The notes under the pieces: generated by a model
What the model saw: only the letters and a program-made list of their open reading frames with translations
Told to the model about the DNA's origin: nothing
The model's database searches: none
Origin: Nitrospira sp.
GTDB taxonomy: Bacteria > Nitrospirota > Nitrospiria > Nitrospirales > Nitrospiraceae
Assembly (NCBI GenBank): GCA_037045225.1
Contig: JBAOHZ010000009.1
Span: 1,240,001 to 1,304,000 of the forward strand
DNA length: 64,000 nucleotides
Direction: 5' to 3'
Made by a program: the position numbers and the translations under genes
Part shown: positions 8,824-18,176 of the stretch, one piece after another
Layout of the letters: each line of letters starts with the position of its first letter
How positions within the stretch are numbered: the stretch's first letter is position 1

Positions 8824-11800
8824 TCAGGCAACTTTCGATCCATCGAGCACTTCGCGAACCTTTTGCGCCAGCGTCGTAGGCGTGAAGGGCTTTTGCAGGA
8901 AGGAATGTTCGGTATCGATGCCGCCCTTGGAAAAGGCCGGGTGATCCGGATACCCGGACATATACAGCACCTTCACCTCGGGACGAACCGTCGCGAGTTT
9001 TTCGGCGACTTCCGGCCCGCTCATCTGCGGCATCACCACATCGGTCAGCAGCAAATGGATCGGGCCGGCATGTTTGGCGCCGGTGAGCAATGCCTCAATG
9101 CCATGCCGCGCCTCCAGGACCGTATACCCGTGCAAGCGCAAAGTTTCATTGACCAACCGCCGCACACCCGGCTCATCCTCCACCAACAACACCGTCTCGC
9201 GGCCTCTGACCGAATCTCCCCCGGCCGAGGCGGATTCGACCTCCGCCGTGACGGACTCCACACGCGGGAAATAAATCTTAAACGTCGCCCCGCGCCCCGG
9301 ATTACTCTCGACCTCGATACAGCCACCACTTTGCTTGACGATCCCGTAGACCGTCGAAAGACCAAGCCCGGTACCCTTGCCCTTTTCTTTGGTCGTAAAA
9401 AACGGTTCAAAGACATGCGACTGCGTATCTTCGTCCATGCCATGCCCGGTATCGCGCACGATCAACATGATATAGGAACCGGGCTCGGCGCCCATCGGCG
9501 GGCGGTTCTTACGTTGGCCGAACTGCACATTGCCGGTTTCTACCGTGAGACGGCCCCCGTTCGGCATGGCATCGCGGGCATTCACAGCCAGGTTCATAAT
9601 GACCTGCTCCACCTGACCGGGATCCGCCTTCAGCTGCCCGAGCCCAGGATCCAACACGGTACAGAGCTCGACGATATCCTCGCCCAGCAATCGGCGCAAC
9701 ATGCCTTCCATATTATGGATCACGGCATTCAAATCCAGCACTTTCGGCGCAACGAACTGCCGGCGGCTGAACGCCAGCAACTGTCCGGTGAGACCGGAGG
9801 CACGATCGGCAGCCTTCTTGACCTCTTCCAGTTCCTTCCGGAACCCATCCGTCGGTGCCAGGCGGCTCAACACCAGTTCGCTATACCCGCGAATCACCGT
9901 CAGCATGTTATTGAAGTCGTGCGCCACGCCGCCGGCCAACCGCCCGACAGCCTCCATCTTTTGTGACTGCTGGAGCTGCCCTTCCGTGCGCCGCAGCGCA
10001 TCCTCCGCCCGCGCGCGCTCGCCGAACTGGCCGATCTTCAGTCCAACATCCGCCACCATCTTTAACAGCTGCTCGTCCGGCTCTTTGATCTCTCGCCGGA
10101 ACAACTCGATGACGCCCTCTACCTCTGTGCCGACGCGAACCGGAAATCCGAATGCGCCATGCAGTCCCACACGCGCTGCGGCATCGCCGCGGAGGAAATT
10201 GGTCTCATACACGACGTCCTTAATCCAGGTCGGCTGCCCGGCCTCCCAAATTCGCCCAGGGAGTCCGCTGCCGAGCTGGAAGGTAGACTGCCAGGTGGCC
10301 ACCACAAATTCTTCGGCATTCAACCCGGGGGACTGCCAGACATCCAGGCAGCGCAACGCACTCGCCTGCCGATCCAACCGCCAGAAGATCCCTAATTCCC
10401 ATTCGAGACTTTCGCAGATGGCCTGCAGGATCTTCGGTCCCGCTTCTTCCAGCGTTCGTGATTCCGCCAAGACGCGTGTGACCGCGTACTGCGACGCGAG
10501 TTGACGCTCGGTACGTTTCCGGGCCGTAATATCCCGAATGAACGCGCTGAAGATATAGGCATCGCCCAACCGGGCGGGAGAAATGGTGATTTCGACAGGA
10601 AACTCATGACCGTCGCGGTGAGATCCCATCATCTCGATCCGTCGATTGAGGAGTGCGCCCTGTCCGGTATCCAGGAAATGGCGCAGACCGCGTTCATGCG
10701 CCTCCCGATCCCGAGCAGGAATGACCGTCTCGGACACCCGGCGCCCCAGAGCTTCCTCCCGCTCCCATCCGAAAATATTGATCGCCTGGGCATTCCAATC
10801 AGTAATGATCCCGCCCGCATCCATGGAAATCACGGCATCCAGCGCGGAATCCACAATGACTCGATTCCGTTCCTGACTCTGCAGCAATGCGGCCTCCGCC
10901 GCACGCGCCCATTCACTTTCCTGCTGCGCCTGCCGATGCTGCTCCCGCAATCGCCCGGTTGCCCACAGTAACAGCCCCACCATGGGAATCCAGACGACGA
11001 CACCGGCCATACCGAGCTTCCACATCATGGCTCGAATGGGCAACAGAATGACGTCGCGATCCATCCGCAGCAAGATCGTCCACTGCAGCCCAGTATAGTC
11101 GCTATACCCGTTGGTTTGAGCATACCCCGTCACCACGGGCACATGCCGACGAGCATGCGTTTCCTCGACGTACCCCGCTTTGCCGGACCGGCTCAACTGC
11201 ACCGAGGGCAGACCAGCTTCTTTGAGATTTACCCGCTCGCCCTCGGCAGCGGCCGAATCCACAAACACGATCCCGGCCTTCGTCAGAAACTGATACTCGA
11301 AGGGACCGGCAATACCATCGGTTTGTTGAATTTCGCGCACGGTTTCGATGAGCACCTCCTCCAGCATCGGCAATCCGATGCGAGTCGTCACCGCACCGAG
11401 AAACTGCCCACTGACACTCATGATGGGCGCCGTAAACGCCACCGACTCAATCTTGCTGTTTGACTCGTGCACTTCGACTTCATCGACTCGAACGGTTCCG
11501 GTTTGCCGCACCCGATCAAACCAGCCGCTCCGACTGTAGTCCTGGCCGATCACGGAAGAATCCGTGGCTGCAACCATACGCCCATGGGCGTCCGTCACAC
11601 CGAGCCAGAGGTAGACCGGCGCATAGGTTTCTTTCACCCATTGCAGATATTCGTTGACGTATTTTTTATCGAAGGAGCGTTCGCCAAACGTACGCGCCAT
11701 CATTCGAACGTCACCGTGACGTTCGAATAACAACCGGTCGAGTTTGTCCGAAATTTCAGCGGAGGCCAGGGTGAGGTTTTCTCCCATGGCCTCAACCATT

Positions 11801-11925
11801 CGCACTTCGATCGAGCGCAGCATGACGACACCGATGACGAATGCCACGATCGTCATGCCGACGATCAACACGGGCAGCCAGGGATAGGACCGGCGTAAAG
11901 AAGCGGCTGGAAGCGAGGCGGCCAT
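8824..11925 (-). CDS. hybrid histidine kinase: CACHE-PAS-GAF-HisKA-HATPase-REC
   Basis: A membrane-bound two-component sensor of 1033 residues. Order: membrane segment at about 15-37, extracytoplasmic CACHE-like sensor at about 40-300, second membrane segment at about 305-325, PAS domain at about 355-475, GAF-like domain at about 480-630, dimerisation domain with His669 in GGVAHDFNN, ATPase domain with DTGHGMD and GTGLGLS, and a C-terminal receiver whose phosphate acceptor is Asp962 in LLLTDVVMP. The start lies two bases after the stop of the upstream YkgJ-DUF2156 gene, so translation is probably coupled. There is no DNA-binding domain; a separate output partner is expected. The ligand is unknown. 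Confidence 0.93.
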   Translation of the reverse strand: MAASLPAASLRRSYPWLPVLIVGMTIVAFVIGVVMLRSIEVRMVEAMGENLTLASAEISDKLDRLLFERHGDVRMMARTFGERSFDKKYVNEYLQWVKETYAPVYLWLGVTDAHGRMVAATDSSVIGQDYSRSGWFDRVRQTGTVRVDEVEVHESNSKIESVAFTAPIMSVSGQFLGAVTTRIGLPMLEEVLIETVREIQQTDGIAGPFEYQFLTKAGIVFVDSAAAEGERVNLKEAGLPSVQLSRSGKAGYVEETHARRHVPVVTGYAQTNGYSDYTGLQWTILLRMDRDVILLPIRAMMWKLGMAGVVVWIPMVGLLLWATGRLREQHRQAQQESEWARAAEAALLQSQERNRVIVDSALDAVISMDAGGIITDWNAQAINIFGWEREEALGRRVSETVIPARDREAHERGLRHFLDTGQGALLNRRIEMMGSHRDGHEFPVEITISPARLGDAYIFSAFIRDITARKRTERQLASQYAVTRVLAESRTLEEAGPKILQAICESLEWELGIFWRLDRQASALRCLDVWQSPGLNAEEFVVATWQSTFQLGSGLPGRIWEAGQPTWIKDVVYETNFLRGDAAARVGLHGAFGFPVRVGTEVEGVIELFRREIKEPDEQLLKMVADVGLKIGQFGERARAEDALRRTEGQLQQSQKMEAVGRLAGGVAHDFNNMLTVIRGYSELVLSRLAPTDGFRKELEEVKKAADRASGLTGQLLAFSRRQFVAPKVLDLNAVIHNMEGMLRRLLGEDIVELCTVLDPGLGQLKADPGQVEQVIMNLAVNARDAMPNGGRLTVETGNVQFGQRKNRPPMGAEPGSYIMLIVRDTGHGMDEDTQSHVFEPFFTTKEKGKGTGLGLSTVYGIVKQSGGCIEVESNPGRGATFKIYFPRVESVTAEVESASAGGDSVRGRETVLLVEDEPGVRRLVNETLRLHGYTVLEARHGIEALLTGAKHAGPIHLLLTDVVMPQMSGPEVAEKLATVRPEVKVLYMSGYPDHPAFSKGGIDTEHSFLQKPFTPTTLAQKVREVLDGSKVA

Positions 11926-11927
11926 AG

Positions 11928-13445
11928 TCAGGACTCCGTCACAACAGAGTTCGGTAACAATCGCACGGGACGATACCAGTTCTTGGACTGAGCCAGACTC
12001 GGCAGACCGGAATCATCCATCGTATTGACCCAACATGCCTCTTTGGCGCGTGCTTGGCGACAGAATTCACGAAATATAAACGGCCCCAGCCCCACAATAT
12101 CCCGATCAGCGATTTCCAGCAATATAGAAAATACCGAGCGGTTAAGCTTCACTCCCATGGTATAGGCCCGAATACGGCCCGCTACACGAACCACCGCGCC
12201 GGTCAACCCGAGTTCCGCCGCGGCAACCAACGCCGTCTCCTGCGCACCGGCGGCATCCTGCAACAGCGCGCTGGCCCAGTCATCCGCACCGGCCCGATGC
12301 TTTTGCTCGCACCATTCGTGAAAGAGACTGACACAGGCCGTGGCGTCCCGCGGGTCATAGGGCTCCAGCACTCCGCCCCATTCCCGCACAAACCGATTAC
12401 ACGCGGCACGCGGGGATTTAAACGACTCACCGGACAGGTCGGCCAGATCCGATACGGCATAGAGATAGTCGGGGTCTTTGGGCGTCACACGGTAGCCCAG
12501 GGCGCGAATCTCCTCGACACAGGCTTCCGACACATTCTCGACCCGTGTCACCGTCGAACTGCCGTTTCGTTCCCGCATGAAACGAAACGCCTCGGCCAGC
12601 GGCTGCGCAAGGGGTCCGACCCCCAACGGCGGGAGGACCATGAACACCCCATCGGGACATTCGGCAAACAGGCACAGATGGTCGTGTAGATTGGCCCAGG
12701 AATAGGTCAAGCGATGCCGCCAAATATAATGGTAGGCGAAAGAGGCTGCTGCGAGAGGGGTTCCCTGGTATCCGGCGCTGACGGCAAGTGCGGCTTCCAT
12801 ACGCGCCCGATCCTCGAGCGTGAGGGCCTGCGTGCGCACCCGCATCCGCCCCTGCTGCATCCGTTCGGTCAAACGAGTGAGCGGCCGCAGCACAATCACA
12901 TCGTCCTGAAACCGCCCGATGAGTCTGGGATACCGCACAAGCGTCTCCACACGGGCATCCTGCTCGATCCAGCGGGCCATGTCGTCGGCAGCCTGATCCA
13001 CGAGCGGTGAAGACTGCTCTCCCATATAGGGACACTTCGTATCCCATCCCAACACCACCTGCTCATGCGCGGCATCCCACATCAGCGCAAACGGGTAAAG
13101 TCGGCAATCAAGCGGGCGAACCTCATAGATGCGACAGCGTGAGGTTGCGGTGTCGAACGCCGGACAGACATACCCCTCCGCCGCCGGATTCGGCACCAGA
13201 TCGATTTGGCTCCCATCCAGGCTTGAGAACAATTCCGGGGCAAGACCAGCCGCGGTCGCGGTGCTGATTTCGTCGGCCGTAAAGAAGGGGCGCAGGAAAC
13301 TGTCCCGCTCCGGAAACCGGCAACACACATCGCAACGGAAACAGGCGGAACTCGGCACGATCTGCAGGAGCGCATCGCCCACAAGCCGCGAAGGATTCAT
13401 CGGGGGAATTGGCACGAATGGACTCGTCATGAGCTGTGACCGCAT
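11928..13445 (-). CDS. YkgJ-type cysteine domain fused to a DUF2156 (lysyltransferase-like) domain
   Basis: A 505-residue fusion. The N-terminal domain carries the CxxCxxCC cluster (CFRCDVCC, about 36-43) and further cysteines in YVCPAF, RCRIYEVRPLDCRLYPF and TKCPY, typical of the YkgJ metal-chelating family. The C-terminal half (about 330-500) matches the DUF2156 acyl-transfer fold of phosphatidylglycerol lysyltransferases, with NRFVREWGG, FHEWCEQKH and LEIADRDIVGLGPFIFREF. There are no membrane segments, unlike full-length MprF. The gene diverges from the ATP-grasp-like gene 88 bases away. A second ATG lies at 13430. A role in amino-acid transfer to a lipid or peptide is inference only. Confidence 0.75.
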   Translation of the reverse strand: MRSQLMTSPFVPIPPMNPSRLVGDALLQIVPSSACFRCDVCCRFPERDSFLRPFFTADEISTATAAGLAPELFSSLDGSQIDLVPNPAAEGYVCPAFDTATSRCRIYEVRPLDCRLYPFALMWDAAHEQVVLGWDTKCPYMGEQSSPLVDQAADDMARWIEQDARVETLVRYPRLIGRFQDDVIVLRPLTRLTERMQQGRMRVRTQALTLEDRARMEAALAVSAGYQGTPLAAASFAYHYIWRHRLTYSWANLHDHLCLFAECPDGVFMVLPPLGVGPLAQPLAEAFRFMRERNGSSTVTRVENVSEACVEEIRALGYRVTPKDPDYLYAVSDLADLSGESFKSPRAACNRFVREWGGVLEPYDPRDATACVSLFHEWCEQKHRAGADDWASALLQDAAGAQETALVAAAELGLTGAVVRVAGRIRAYTMGVKLNRSVFSILLEIADRDIVGLGPFIFREFCRQARAKEACWVNTMDDSGLPSLAQSKNWYRPVRLLPNSVVTES

Positions 13446-13533
13446 TGTAGCACTAACGACCGGCGCGTCCTACTACTCGGCAGGTTCAACGGTCCCCCGT
13501 CAAGCCCCTCCGGGAACTCGCTGACTTGTACCG
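13446..13533. promoter_or_regulatory. divergent promoter region, 88 bases
   Basis: This short interval separates the starts of the YkgJ-DUF2156 gene (minus) and the ATP-grasp-like gene (plus), so it must hold promoters for both. I could not pick out convincing -35/-10 boxes by eye. Shared control is inferred from the geometry alone. Confidence 0.35.
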
Positions 13534-15135
13534 ATGCGAGAGGCCATGGTACGATTTGCTCACCTCGAATCCAAACGCGAGTGCGAGGCATGCGACTGCG
13601 CTGCGAGTATCGAGGATATTGCATTGGCACTGGCACAACATTCACGTGAGCCATTGAACTCCGACGAAGCCCGCCGACGTTGTCTCGTAATCCGTGATGC
13701 GCTCGTTCGTGCCGGAGTCTACGGCACGGCCGAAACCGGCGACGGTGTGGCAACAAGCGGCGCCTCAATTCCAGGGCCACGGTTCCGCCTGACGCCGACG
13801 CCCTTTCCGCTGTCCTCTTCGGACCTCACATTTTTTCAACACCTCGGGCAGGACCTCCTCTCCTTCTACCGTGCCCTGAACCGGCTGTATCAGGACAGCA
13901 CGCGCGGAACCCAACCGGCCTGGGTGGCGTCCTATCTCGATCAGGGCAAGCCTGAATCGCTGATCACCTTTAGCCGTATGAACCGTTTCCGCAACCTCAT
14001 TCCCGGCATCATCCGGCCCGATGTCATTCCAACCACCGACGGCATGGTGATTACAGAGCTCGATTCGGTACCGGGCGGGATCGGCCTGACTGGGTGTTTG
14101 ACCCGCGCCTATGATGATCAGCTCACCAGCGCGCAGCAGGCCCCTGGGCTCCCGCCTGAACGGTCTCCGCTGATCGCGGGGCGTGACGGGATGTTGCAAG
14201 GATTCGCCGCCATGCTGCGCGCCCAGCAAGGCGACCAGGACGGGTGCCTGGCGATTGTCGTCTCCGATGAAGCCAAGGAATACCGGGCAGAGATGGAATG
14301 GATGGCCCAACGATTGCGCGAGATCGGGTACCAGGCTTTCTGCGTCGAGCCTCGAGCGATTCATTTCACGGAAGACGGTCTGTTCCTCCAGGAAGAAACC
14401 GGACCACGGCCGATCGGGTTGCTCTACCGTTTTTTCGAACTGTTCGACTTGAAGAACATCCCCAAGGCAGAACTCGTGATGTACGCGGCCAAGAAGGGAC
14501 AGGTCACGGTCACACCGCCCTTCAAACCCGCACTTGAAGAAAAGCTCGCGTTCGGCCTGTTTCATCATCCGGAACTGGCTCCGTTCTGGGAGCAGACTTT
14601 GAGGCCGGAAACCGCCATTAACTTGCGACGCGCGCTGCCGAGAACCTGGATCCTCGACCCACAACCGGTGCCTCCTTCCGCGGTCATCCCGCATCTCACG
14701 ATCAGTGGGCGCGCAGTATCCGACTTCCGGCGCTTAGCCCAGACCACCCAAAAGGAACGCCAGTTGGTGCTCAAACCGTCGGGATTTTCTGAGCTGGCCT
14801 GGGGCAGCCGGGGCGTGTTCATCGGGCACGATCTGCCACAGGTCGAATGGGCCGCGGCATTGGAGCAAGCGCTCCACGCGTTCCCGACGACGCCCTATGT
14901 GCTGCAGGAATTCCACAAGGGTCGTCTGTTCGAGCAGTCATATTTCGATGAGCGAAGCGACACAGTGGTGCCGATGTCCGGGAGAGTCCGCTTGTCCCCC
15001 TACTATTTCGTCGTCGGCGATAAGGCCGAACTCGGCGGGATTCTCGCGACCCTCTGCCCGGCCAACAAGAAAATCATCCATGGGATGGTCGATGCGATCA
15101 TGGCACCCTGTGCCCTCGCGCCACACATCCCCTGA
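13534..15135 (+). CDS. ATP-grasp-like protein (circularly permuted type), function unknown
   Basis: A soluble protein of 533 residues. IIRPDVIPTTDG followed by TELDSVPGGIGLTG resembles the substrate/metal loop of circularly permuted ATP-grasp enzymes. RQLVLKPSGF, WGSRGVFIGHD and PYVLQEFHKGR resemble ATP-binding strands of that fold. Such enzymes join a carboxylate to an amine, as in glutathionylspermidine synthase. It lies opposite a DUF2156 transferase fusion, which suggests a two-enzyme ligation or modification pathway. The start is ATG 13534 or ATG 13546; neither has a strong ribosome site. Cysteines cluster at the extreme N-terminus (CEACDC). The assignment to the fold is moderate and the substrate is unknown. 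Confidence 0.6.
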   Translation: MREAMVRFAHLESKRECEACDCAASIEDIALALAQHSREPLNSDEARRRCLVIRDALVRAGVYGTAETGDGVATSGASIPGPRFRLTPTPFPLSSSDLTFFQHLGQDLLSFYRALNRLYQDSTRGTQPAWVASYLDQGKPESLITFSRMNRFRNLIPGIIRPDVIPTTDGMVITELDSVPGGIGLTGCLTRAYDDQLTSAQQAPGLPPERSPLIAGRDGMLQGFAAMLRAQQGDQDGCLAIVVSDEAKEYRAEMEWMAQRLREIGYQAFCVEPRAIHFTEDGLFLQEETGPRPIGLLYRFFELFDLKNIPKAELVMYAAKKGQVTVTPPFKPALEEKLAFGLFHHPELAPFWEQTLRPETAINLRRALPRTWILDPQPVPPSAVIPHLTISGRAVSDFRRLAQTTQKERQLVLKPSGFSELAWGSRGVFIGHDLPQVEWAAALEQALHAFPTTPYVLQEFHKGRLFEQSYFDERSDTVVPMSGRVRLSPYYFVVGDKAELGGILATLCPANKKIIHGMVDAIMAPCALAPHIP

Positions 15136-15214
15136 TGACGGTGACTTGATGACCGCTGCAGCACAATCGGTTTCTTTGCAGATGCCTACTCAACCTTTTT
15201 CCCCATAGGTACTC

Positions 15215-15460
15215 ATGGCCCTGACCCTGTATCATGTGACATGGTGTCCGGATTGTGCGATCGTTCGAGATCGTCTGGACGAATTGAAGCTCTCCTACGA
15301 AGACGTGGTAGTTCCGGATATTCGTCCGATGCGCAAACAAGTGTTCGAGGTGTCGGGCCAATATTATGTTCCGGTCCTGAAAGACGGCGACACCGTTCTG
15401 ACGGAAACCCACGACATTCTCGCGCATCTACACACGCAGTACGACAAGGCACGCCCGTGA
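15215..15460 (+). CDS. glutaredoxin-like / GST N-terminal-like thioredoxin-fold protein
   Basis: An 81-residue thioredoxin-fold protein. A CPDC pair sits near residue 12 (TWCPDC), and the cis-proline region YVPVLKDGD is near residue 50. TETHDILAHL resembles the glutathione-binding ES/TDI helix of GST N-terminal domains. It probably works as a glutathione- or thiol-dependent reductase in the cytoplasm. The ATG at 15215 sits in a short gap after the ATP-grasp-like gene. Confidence 0.82.
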   Translation: MALTLYHVTWCPDCAIVRDRLDELKLSYEDVVVPDIRPMRKQVFEVSGQYYVPVLKDGDTVLTETHDILAHLHTQYDKARP

Positions 15461-15892
15461 GGACCTCGTTCGAAGCTGCAGCGCGAGCGTCGATCGCAGA
15501 CAGCCCCCGATCTCGCGGGCAGGCACCGTCTTGCATGGCTCGCCCCAGGAGCAGGCTGCAGAAACACTCGATTGTTGTGCAATACGGTATGATCAACTCC
15601 GGACAGCCGGTCGATATCAGAATCACCCGCAGGATGCGCACACAGGCCATCCCGCAAGGCCGCGTCGAGATCTGCGACGCGAAGCGTCATGCGCGTGACG
15701 TCTGCGGACGGGCGCGAGCCGGTGAGCGCCCAGAGTCCCGGGGCGAATCGTTCACTCGTACCCGCCCACTCCGAGCCTGCAAGACAGGCGCGTGCCCCGT
15801 GGCGGTACGGTGAGCCGCGAAGCGATGCGAGAACGCCGCTGGCGGACTATTTCCGCATCCTGCTAGACCAGTATCAGCGAAAGGATAGAGGC
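15461..15892. other. 432-base gap before kamA; contains one copy of a repeated 25-base motif
   Basis: No convincing gene is present. The kamA frame is open leftwards to an ATG at 15689, but the added 68 residues do not look like protein. The only notable element is the motif at 15561-15585, repeated at 36836-36860. A promoter for the kamA operon is expected here, but I could not define it. Confidence 0.4.
15561..15585. repeat. copy 1 of an imperfect 25-base intergenic repeat
   Basis: GAAACACTCGATTGTTGTGC and the next five bases match 36836-36860 at 22 of 25 positions. A further ATCAAC match follows at the same offset in both copies. Both copies lie between genes. The role is unknown. Confidence 0.45.
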
Positions 15893-17026
15893 GTGGAAGA
15901 CTGGAGACGTATTCTGGCTCAGAGCGTGGTCAAACCGAAAGATTTGGCCGATCGGCTCGGTGTCGACCCGAAGGAAATTGAGGACATCGTGGGGGACTAC
16001 CCCATGCGGATTACGCCGACCGTGCTGGCCACCATCAAGGAAAAGGGCGATGCGATCTGGAAACAAGTCGTGCCCGATCGCGCGGAAATGGCCGATGCCG
16101 ATGCCGAAGACGATCCGCTCGAAGAAGACCTGATGAGTCCCGTACCCCACCTGGTTCACCGGTACCCCGACCGCGTCCTCTTGATGGTCACGAATCAGTG
16201 CCCGATTTATTGCCGGTTCTGCACACGCAAACGGCTGGTCGGCAAACCTGGCTTCCTGAAAAAAGGGGAACTGGACCGGGCGATCGCCTATCTGCGCGAA
16301 CATCAGGAAGTGCGGGATGTGATTTTGTCTGGAGGCGACCCGCTCCTGTTGCCGGATCATCTGCTGGAACGGATCCTCAAATCCCTCCGGACCATTCCGC
16401 ATTTGGAACTGATCCGGATCGGCACGCGCGTACCGGGTAGCCTGCCGGAACGCATCACCCCGAAGCTTTGCGACATCATCAAGAAATATCACCCGTTTTA
16501 TATGAACCTGCATTTCAACCACCCGGACGAGCTGACCCCGGAAGTGAAACGCGCCTGCGGGATGCTGGCCGATGCCGGGATTCCCCTCGGCGCACAGACT
16601 GTGTTACTGAAGGGAGTCAACGACGACCCCGAGATCATGAAACGTCTGATGCATCAATTGTTGCTGGCACGCGTGAAGCCCTATTACCTGTACCAAGCCG
16701 ACCTGACGAAGGGAACGAATCATTTCCGGACGTCGGTGGAAACCGGCCTGAAGATCATCAAGTCGCTGCAAGGCCACACCAGCGGCATGGGCGTTCCCCA
16801 CTTCGTGATCGATGCGCCCGGCGGCGGAGGCAAAATTCCACTGCTGCCGGCAGACTACCTGGTCAACCTGGATGAAGACAGCGCCGTATTGAGAAATTAC
16901 GAAAACAGGACCTTCCACTACCCTCAGCCAGGATCCGCATCAGGACGTGAACTACCGATGGTCGGTGCCCATCCTTCCTGGAACACGTCAGGGAATGGCT
17001 GCGACGGGGGGGGTGCGCACCTGTGA
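15893..17026 (+). CDS. kamA: KamA-family radical SAM lysine 2,3-aminomutase
   Basis: A radical S-adenosylmethionine, PLP-dependent aminomutase that in this family moves the alpha-amino group of lysine to the beta position. The cluster motif is CPIYCRFC (CxxxCxxC). DPLLEEDLMSPVPHLVHRYPDR upstream matches KamA proteins, followed by LSGGDPLLLPD and, late in the protein, VPHFVIDAPGGGGK, which carries the PLP lysine region. The GTG at 15893 is chosen because AAGGATAGAGGC lies directly upstream; this gives 377 residues, against 445 from the ATG at 15689. The stop overlaps the GTG of dcd. The product could be beta-lysine as an osmolyte, or the enzyme could modify a protein as EpmB does. Confidence 0.9.
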   Translation: MEDWRRILAQSVVKPKDLADRLGVDPKEIEDIVGDYPMRITPTVLATIKEKGDAIWKQVVPDRAEMADADAEDDPLEEDLMSPVPHLVHRYPDRVLLMVTNQCPIYCRFCTRKRLVGKPGFLKKGELDRAIAYLREHQEVRDVILSGGDPLLLPDHLLERILKSLRTIPHLELIRIGTRVPGSLPERITPKLCDIIKKYHPFYMNLHFNHPDELTPEVKRACGMLADAGIPLGAQTVLLKGVNDDPEIMKRLMHQLLLARVKPYYLYQADLTKGTNHFRTSVETGLKIIKSLQGHTSGMGVPHFVIDAPGGGGKIPLLPADYLVNLDEDSAVLRNYENRTFHYPQPGSASGRELPMVGAHPSWNTSGNGCDGGGAHL

Positions 17027-18174
17027 GCCGGGCCGCTGCTTCAAGGGGGATTCTGCCGTACCAGCACATCACCCAACTCATCGCTCGTGGAGCCGTCACC
17101 GCTAACCATCCGATCGAGGACCGGCAGATCCAGCCGGCCAGCCTGGACTTGCGGCTGGGAAAGAAAGCCTACCGGCTGATCAGCAGCTTCCTGCCGGAGT
17201 TGTCGGCTATCAGCAGCCGCCTCAATGTGCTCGATTTTTATCAGTCCGATCTCGTGATGTACGAGATGGACCTCACGCAGGGCGCGATTCTCGAAAAAGG
17301 TCACGTATACCTGGTCCCGCTTCTGGAACAACTCGACCTGCCGAACACACTCCGTGCACGCGCCAATCCCAAAAGCACCACCGGACGTCTGGATGTCTTC
17401 ACCCGCGTTGTGACCGATCTGAATGCCGGCTTTGATGAAATCCGGGCCGGCTATCGTGGCCCACTCTATCTGGAAGTGGTACCGCGCTCCTTTGCCATCA
17501 AAGTGCGTACCGGTGACTCCCTGAATCAGATTCGTTTCGTGCGCGGTGATGCCACGGTATCCGATACCGCCCTGCAGAAACTACACGGGACCGATCCACT
17601 GCTGTTTCGTAATGCCTCCTCCCCCAAGCCGCTCCCGCAGAAGGAATTCCGCACGGAACGCGGCCTCTTTTTGCGCATCGACCTCACCGGAAGCGCGCGG
17701 GAAGATGCAGTCATCGGCTACCGGGCCAAAAAGAACAGCCATGTCATCGATCTGGCCAAAGTCGGACATTATGCGGCCCTGGACTTCTGGGAACCCTTGA
17801 AACGGCACCGGCAGGACAGTCTGCTCCTAGAACCGGAGGAGTTTTATATCCTGGCATCTAAGGAGCGTATTCGGGTGCCGCCGGGCTATGCGGCTGAGAT
17901 GGTGGCTTATGAAGCGGCCTGCGGTGAGCTGCGCACGCACTATGCCGGCTTCTTCGACCCCGGCTTCGGATATGGAGACGGCAAGATGCGAGGCACCCAG
18001 GTCGTCCTGGAGGTCCGCCCGCACGATGTGCCCTTCCTCATTCATGACGGGCAAACCTTCTTTAAAGTAGTGTATGATCGAATGCTCACGGTGCCAACCC
18101 AGGTATACGGAACGGCACTCGGCTCGTCATACCAACGGCAAGCCCTCACCCTTAGCAAACATTTTAAGGCCTGA
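17023..18174 (+). CDS. dcd: dCTP deaminase, long form
   Basis: Deaminates dCTP to dUTP for thymidylate synthesis. At 383 residues it is about twice the length of the E. coli enzyme and matches the duplicated 2'-deoxycytidine 5'-triphosphate deaminase family (PF06559). IQPASLDLRLG is near residue 33. RARANPKSTTGRLDVF is near residue 110 and a second half-domain has YAGFFDPGFGYG near residue 310. The GTG start overlaps the kamA stop by four bases. The next gene follows after two bases, so this is an operon-internal position. Confidence 0.88.
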   Translation: MSRAAASRGILPYQHITQLIARGAVTANHPIEDRQIQPASLDLRLGKKAYRLISSFLPELSAISSRLNVLDFYQSDLVMYEMDLTQGAILEKGHVYLVPLLEQLDLPNTLRARANPKSTTGRLDVFTRVVTDLNAGFDEIRAGYRGPLYLEVVPRSFAIKVRTGDSLNQIRFVRGDATVSDTALQKLHGTDPLLFRNASSPKPLPQKEFRTERGLFLRIDLTGSAREDAVIGYRAKKNSHVIDLAKVGHYAALDFWEPLKRHRQDSLLLEPEEFYILASKERIRVPPGYAAEMVAYEAACGELRTHYAGFFDPGFGYGDGKMRGTQVVLEVRPHDVPFLIHDGQTFFKVVYDRMLTVPTQVYGTALGSSYQRQALTLSKHFKA

Positions 18175-18176
18175 CC

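Noticed and set aside
13765..14694. 309-codon minus-strand frame opposite the ATP-grasp-like gene
   Set aside because: Mirror of the coding strand; no start signal and no family resemblance.
15689..15892. 68-residue N-terminal extension of KamA from the ATG at 15689
   Set aside because: The extension is not KamA-like and a GTG with a good ribosome site at 15893 fits the family start.
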